NCBI GenBank assembly: GCA_016763255.1
Contig: JAESUA010000096.1
Coordinates: forward strand, 1-7,562
Direction of reading: 5' to 3'
Source: Magnetovibrio sp.
Lineage (GTDB): Bacteria; Pseudomonadota; Alphaproteobacteria; Rhodospirillales; Magnetovibrionaceae
DNA length: 7,562 nucleotides
This document shows positions 5,670-7,562 of the stretch, piece after piece. Under the pieces are notes generated by a model. That model was not told where the DNA came from and did not search any database. It was given only the letters and a program-made list of their open reading frames with translations. Every line of letters begins with the position of its first letter. Position 1 is the stretch's first letter. Position numbers and translations under genes: made by a program.

Positions 5670-6092
5670 ATGATACGCGTCACCAATACAATTGCCCTCG
5701 CCGAGGACGAGATTGTGGAGCGCTTTATCCGCGCCCCCGGTCCCGGCGGGCAAAACGTCAATAAAGTAGAATCTGCGGTTCAGCTGCGTCTTGACGCGGG
5801 CCGGTCGCCTGCGTTGAATGCGGGGGTGTTTCAGCGTCTTAAGGTGTTGGCCGGACGGCGCATGACCCTGGACGGCGTGATCGTCATCGCAGCCTCACGC
5901 TTTCGCACCCGTGAACGTAACCGTAGCGATGCCCTGGCGCGCTTGGTCGAGTTGATTCAAAAAGCCGCCCAACCGCCCAAGCCGCGGCGTAAAACACGCC
6001 CGACCTTGGCGTCTAAAACACGTCGCTTGGTTGGCAAAAAGAAGCGTGCGGGTGTTAAAAAGGGGCGTGGCCCGGTGGGTTCCGACGACTGA
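5670..6092 (+). CDS. arfB: Alternative ribosome-rescue factor B (peptidyl-tRNA hydrolase ArfB)
   Basis: This 140-residue protein releases nascent chains from ribosomes stalled without a stop codon, hydrolysing peptidyl-tRNA independently of tmRNA. The catalytic GGQ (residues 26-28) lies in RAPGPGGQNVNKVESAVQLR, the hallmark of the class I release-factor catalytic domain. VIVIAASRFRTRERNR and the following helix also match ArfB (YaeJ). The C-terminal 45 residues are very basic (KPRRKTRPTLASKTRRLVGKK). In characterised ArfB this tail forms a helix in the empty mRNA channel and senses stalling. The length equals E. coli ArfB, and there is no codon-recognition domain, which excludes RF1 or RF2. 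There is little Shine-Dalgarno signal before the ATG at 5670. It probably shares a transcript with the DUF3126-like gene 34 bp upstream. A T6 run follows directly after the stop, but I see no good stem before it. Confidence 0.95.
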   Translation: MIRVTNTIALAEDEIVERFIRAPGPGGQNVNKVESAVQLRLDAGRSPALNAGVFQRLKVLAGRRMTLDGVIVIAASRFRTRERNRSDALARLVELIQKAAQPPKPRRKTRPTLASKTRRLVGKKKRAGVKKGRGPVGSDD

Positions 6093-6174
6093 TTTTTTAA
6101 GCCTATAAATTTCTTTGATGTCTCGCCAAATGCAATTGAATTGATTGCCGGGCCGATCCTTCGGACACTCGATG

Positions 6175-6195
6175 GATAATCCACATCCAAGGAAG
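6175..6195 (+). promoter_or_regulatory. Candidate -10 element and ribosome binding site of the dehydrogenase gene
   Basis: GATAAT (6175-6180) matches the -10 consensus at five of six positions, but no good -35 lies at 16-18 bp. AAGGAAG (6189-6195) is a good Shine-Dalgarno, 8 nt before the ATG at 6204, and fixes that start. The rest of the 111-bp gap after arfB holds nothing else I can support. Confidence 0.45.
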
Positions 6196-6203
6196 ACAGT
6201 CGC

Positions 6204-7232
6204 ATGTCCAAGACCATCAAAATTGTCCGCACCGATCAAGAATTAGAATGCCCCGTGGTTGATGAAAAGTTGCGGGCATTGGGGGCCGATCTGGTTTTGT
6301 TGCCTGATGGTGTTGATGAAGATGTTCTGGTTGCTGAGGTCCGCGATGCTGATTTAGTGTTGATGTGTTACACCCCCATCACCCGGCGCGTGATCGAGAG
6401 TGCGCCAAACTTAAAGGGCATCGTAAAGTACGGTGTCGGTATCGATGCCATCGATATTGAAGCGGCAAAAGACCACCGCGTTCCGGTGGTCAATATCCCC
6501 GAATACGCCGAAGAAACGGTTGCGGAAGGCGCGTTCACCATGATGATCGCTTTGGCCAAAAAATTGGTCCCGCTGCACAATGCCATGCAAAGTGAAGGCT
6601 GGGCCTGGCCACAAGCAAAATGGATGGGCAGTGATATTGCCGGTAAAACAGTCGGGCTGATCGGCTGTGGGCGCATCGGGCGGTCTATGGCACGCATGGC
6701 GGGCGTCGGTTTTCGGGCCCGCGTGATTGCTTATGATCCAAATATTAGCGCAACAGACATGGCGGCAATCGGCGTTGAAAAAGTTGACGATCTGCATGAC
6801 ATGCTGGGCCAAGCCGACTTCGTCACCGTGCACAGCGTGCTCACCCCACAAAGCCGTGGATTGATGGATGCGGCGGCGTTTGCGGCCATGAAGCCGACGG
6901 CCTTTTTTCTCAATGTTTCGCGGGGTGCCATCGTCGATGAACTGGCGATGCTTGAGGCCTTAAAGAGTGGTCAGATCGCAGGTGCCGGCCTGGATGTGTT
7001 CAACATTGAGCCGATGGCTCATGAAGGCCATCCGTTGAGTGAGCTTTACGCTCTGGACAATGTCATTTTGATGCCACACCTGACCTTTTACACCCAAGAC
7101 GCCATGAGGCGCTTGGAAGAGGAAACCATCGAACGCTGTCTTGAGCTGCTTGAAGGTAAAGCCGTGTTGATCAAATCAAAAGACCCGCGATTGACGGCGC
7201 AAACATCCGGTGTGGTGCTTGCGCCGGGTTAA
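6204..7232 (+). CDS. D-isomer-specific 2-hydroxyacid dehydrogenase, CtBP-like
   Basis: This 342-residue cytoplasmic enzyme should interconvert a 2-hydroxy acid and a 2-keto acid with NAD(H). The N-terminal half carries the substrate-domain pattern SAPNLKGIVKYGVGIDAID. The Rossmann domain has GCGRIG (154-159), with Asp178 at the end of the second strand indicating NAD over NADP. The catalytic triad is Arg240 (NVSRGAIVDE), Glu269 (DVFNIEP) and His292 (MPHLTFYT). The sequence resembles the CtBP-like branch (cf. PHAAWYS in relatives) more than phosphoglycerate dehydrogenase SerA, which is usually longer and ends in an ACT domain absent here. The exact substrate cannot be read from the sequence. 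The start is fixed by AAGGAAG 8 nt upstream. The gene appears to be its own unit; its stop lies 6 bp from that of the convergent DUF6489-like gene. The final 15 residues look like a non-conserved tail. Confidence 0.92.
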   Translation: MSKTIKIVRTDQELECPVVDEKLRALGADLVLLPDGVDEDVLVAEVRDADLVLMCYTPITRRVIESAPNLKGIVKYGVGIDAIDIEAAKDHRVPVVNIPEYAEETVAEGAFTMMIALAKKLVPLHNAMQSEGWAWPQAKWMGSDIAGKTVGLIGCGRIGRSMARMAGVGFRARVIAYDPNISATDMAAIGVEKVDDLHDMLGQADFVTVHSVLTPQSRGLMDAAAFAAMKPTAFFLNVSRGAIVDELAMLEALKSGQIAGAGLDVFNIEPMAHEGHPLSELYALDNVILMPHLTFYTQDAMRRLEEETIERCLELLEGKAVLIKSKDPRLTAQTSGVVLAPG

Positions 7233-7258
7233 TCTGGGCTATTTTTCCCCAGACTTTT
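7233..7258 (+). terminator. Possible terminator of the dehydrogenase gene, overlapping the convergent gene's end
   Basis: TCTGGG (7233-7238) pairs with CCCAGA (7248-7253) around a 9-nt loop and is followed by C-TTTT (7254-7258). It begins immediately after the dehydrogenase stop and includes the stop and last codons of the minus-strand neighbour. The stem is only 6 bp and the T-tract is short. Confidence 0.4.
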
Positions 7259-7550
7259 CGGTCTTGCCGGTGGTACCGGTGTTCATGGCGTTCCAGAACA
7301 TGTTTTGGAATTGATCAAGCCCCGGCATTCCGTTCATCGCGGTGCCTGGGGTTGCGCCCGGTATTCCCCCTGGCATTCCCCCGGGCATCCACATTTTCAT
7401 CATGCTTTCCATATCAAGCCCCGACATGCTGGATTCCATGCGTTTTTGCATTTCGGCCATCATAGCTTCTTGCATCGGCTTGACGTCCGGTAGCCCGAAA
7501 AATGTGCGGGCTTCTTCCGGGGAACATTCGATGTCGATCGTAACCTTCAT
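7239..7550 (-). CDS. Methionine-rich DUF6489-like small protein
   Basis: This is a 103-residue cytoplasmic protein with no signal peptide. The N-terminus MKVTIDIECSPEEARTFFGL followed by PDVKPMQEAMMAEMQKRM fits a small alphaproteobacterial family I know as DUF6489, of unknown function; the family number is from memory. The C-terminal QFQNMFWNAM is also typical. Seventeen of the 103 residues are methionine. Between the helical part and the FW motif, residues 55-70 are four tandem xPGx units (MPGG, MPGG, IPGA, TPGT), which look like a lineage-specific insertion. GGAAG (7562-7558) lies 7 nt before the ATG and supports the start. The gene runs into the dehydrogenase gene tail to tail, 6 bp apart. 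What lies upstream is outside the window. Confidence 0.82.
   Translation of the reverse strand: MKVTIDIECSPEEARTFFGLPDVKPMQEAMMAEMQKRMESSMSGLDMESMMKMWMPGGMPGGIPGATPGTAMNGMPGLDQFQNMFWNAMNTGTTGKTEKSGEK
7341..7388 (-). repeat. Four 12-bp in-frame tandem repeats coding xPGx
   Basis: On the minus strand the units are ATGCCCGGGGGA (7388-7377), ATGCCAGGGGGA (7376-7365), ATACCGGGCGCA (7364-7353) and ACCCCAGGCACC (7352-7341). The first two differ at one base; the others have diverged but keep the Pro-Gly codons. This suggests slippage expansion within the gene without frame loss. Confidence 0.7.
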
Positions 7551-7562
7551 GATAGCACTTCC

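Noticed and set aside
6132..6148. GCAAT-N7-ATTGC inverted repeat between arfB and the dehydrogenase gene
   Set aside because: The 5-bp arms in AT-rich sequence have no T-tract or promoter alignment to support a function.
6411..6851. 146-codon minus-strand open frame inside the dehydrogenase gene
   Set aside because: It is antisense to a well-conserved enzyme. Its Cys/His-rich composition is what the complementary strand of this codon usage gives.

Overview
The window looks like an ordinary chromosomal stretch from an alphaproteobacterium of moderate GC content, probably Rhodospirillales-like. The evidence is two small families I associate with Alphaproteobacteria (DUF3126-like and DUF6489-like), an NnrS protein, an alphaproteobacterial thioredoxin variant, and a PAS histidine kinase with a PleC/DivJ/PdhS-like H-box region. 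Lineage is inferred from protein style only. I see no tRNA, rRNA, CRISPR array, insertion sequence, phage gene or attachment site.

Layout, left to right: the 3' part of a PAS-PAS-HisKA-HATPase sensor kinase (+, open at the left edge); a thioredoxin with a CGPC active site (+); convergent to it, a lipoprotein combining TadD-like TPRs with a C-terminal OmpA peptidoglycan-binding domain (-), with a clear intrinsic terminator; a divergent intergenic region with a Crp/Fnr-like inverted repeat; nnrS (+), a multi-pass membrane protein linked to nitric oxide and nitrosative stress; a single-domain response regulator (-), whose stop lies 2 bp from that of nnrS; a second divergent region with an ATAGGG-T-CCCTAT palindrome; a DUF3126-like small protein and arfB, the ribosome-rescue hydrolase, closely spaced (+); a CtBP-like D-2-hydroxyacid dehydrogenase (+); and, 6 bp away and convergent, a methionine-rich DUF6489-like small protein (-).

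The genes do not form one pathway. They appear to be short independent units: signalling (kinase and lone receiver, not adjacent), redox (thioredoxin), envelope (TPR-OmpA lipoprotein), NO response (nnrS), translation rescue (arfB) and metabolism (dehydrogenase). The most informative signal outside the genes is the Crp/Fnr-type site between the lipoprotein gene and nnrS. It is centred about 41.5 bp upstream of the start point predicted for the lipoprotein gene and could also act on nnrS. I found no convincing new multi-gene system. The findings are single-gene architectures, candidate operators and small local duplications.
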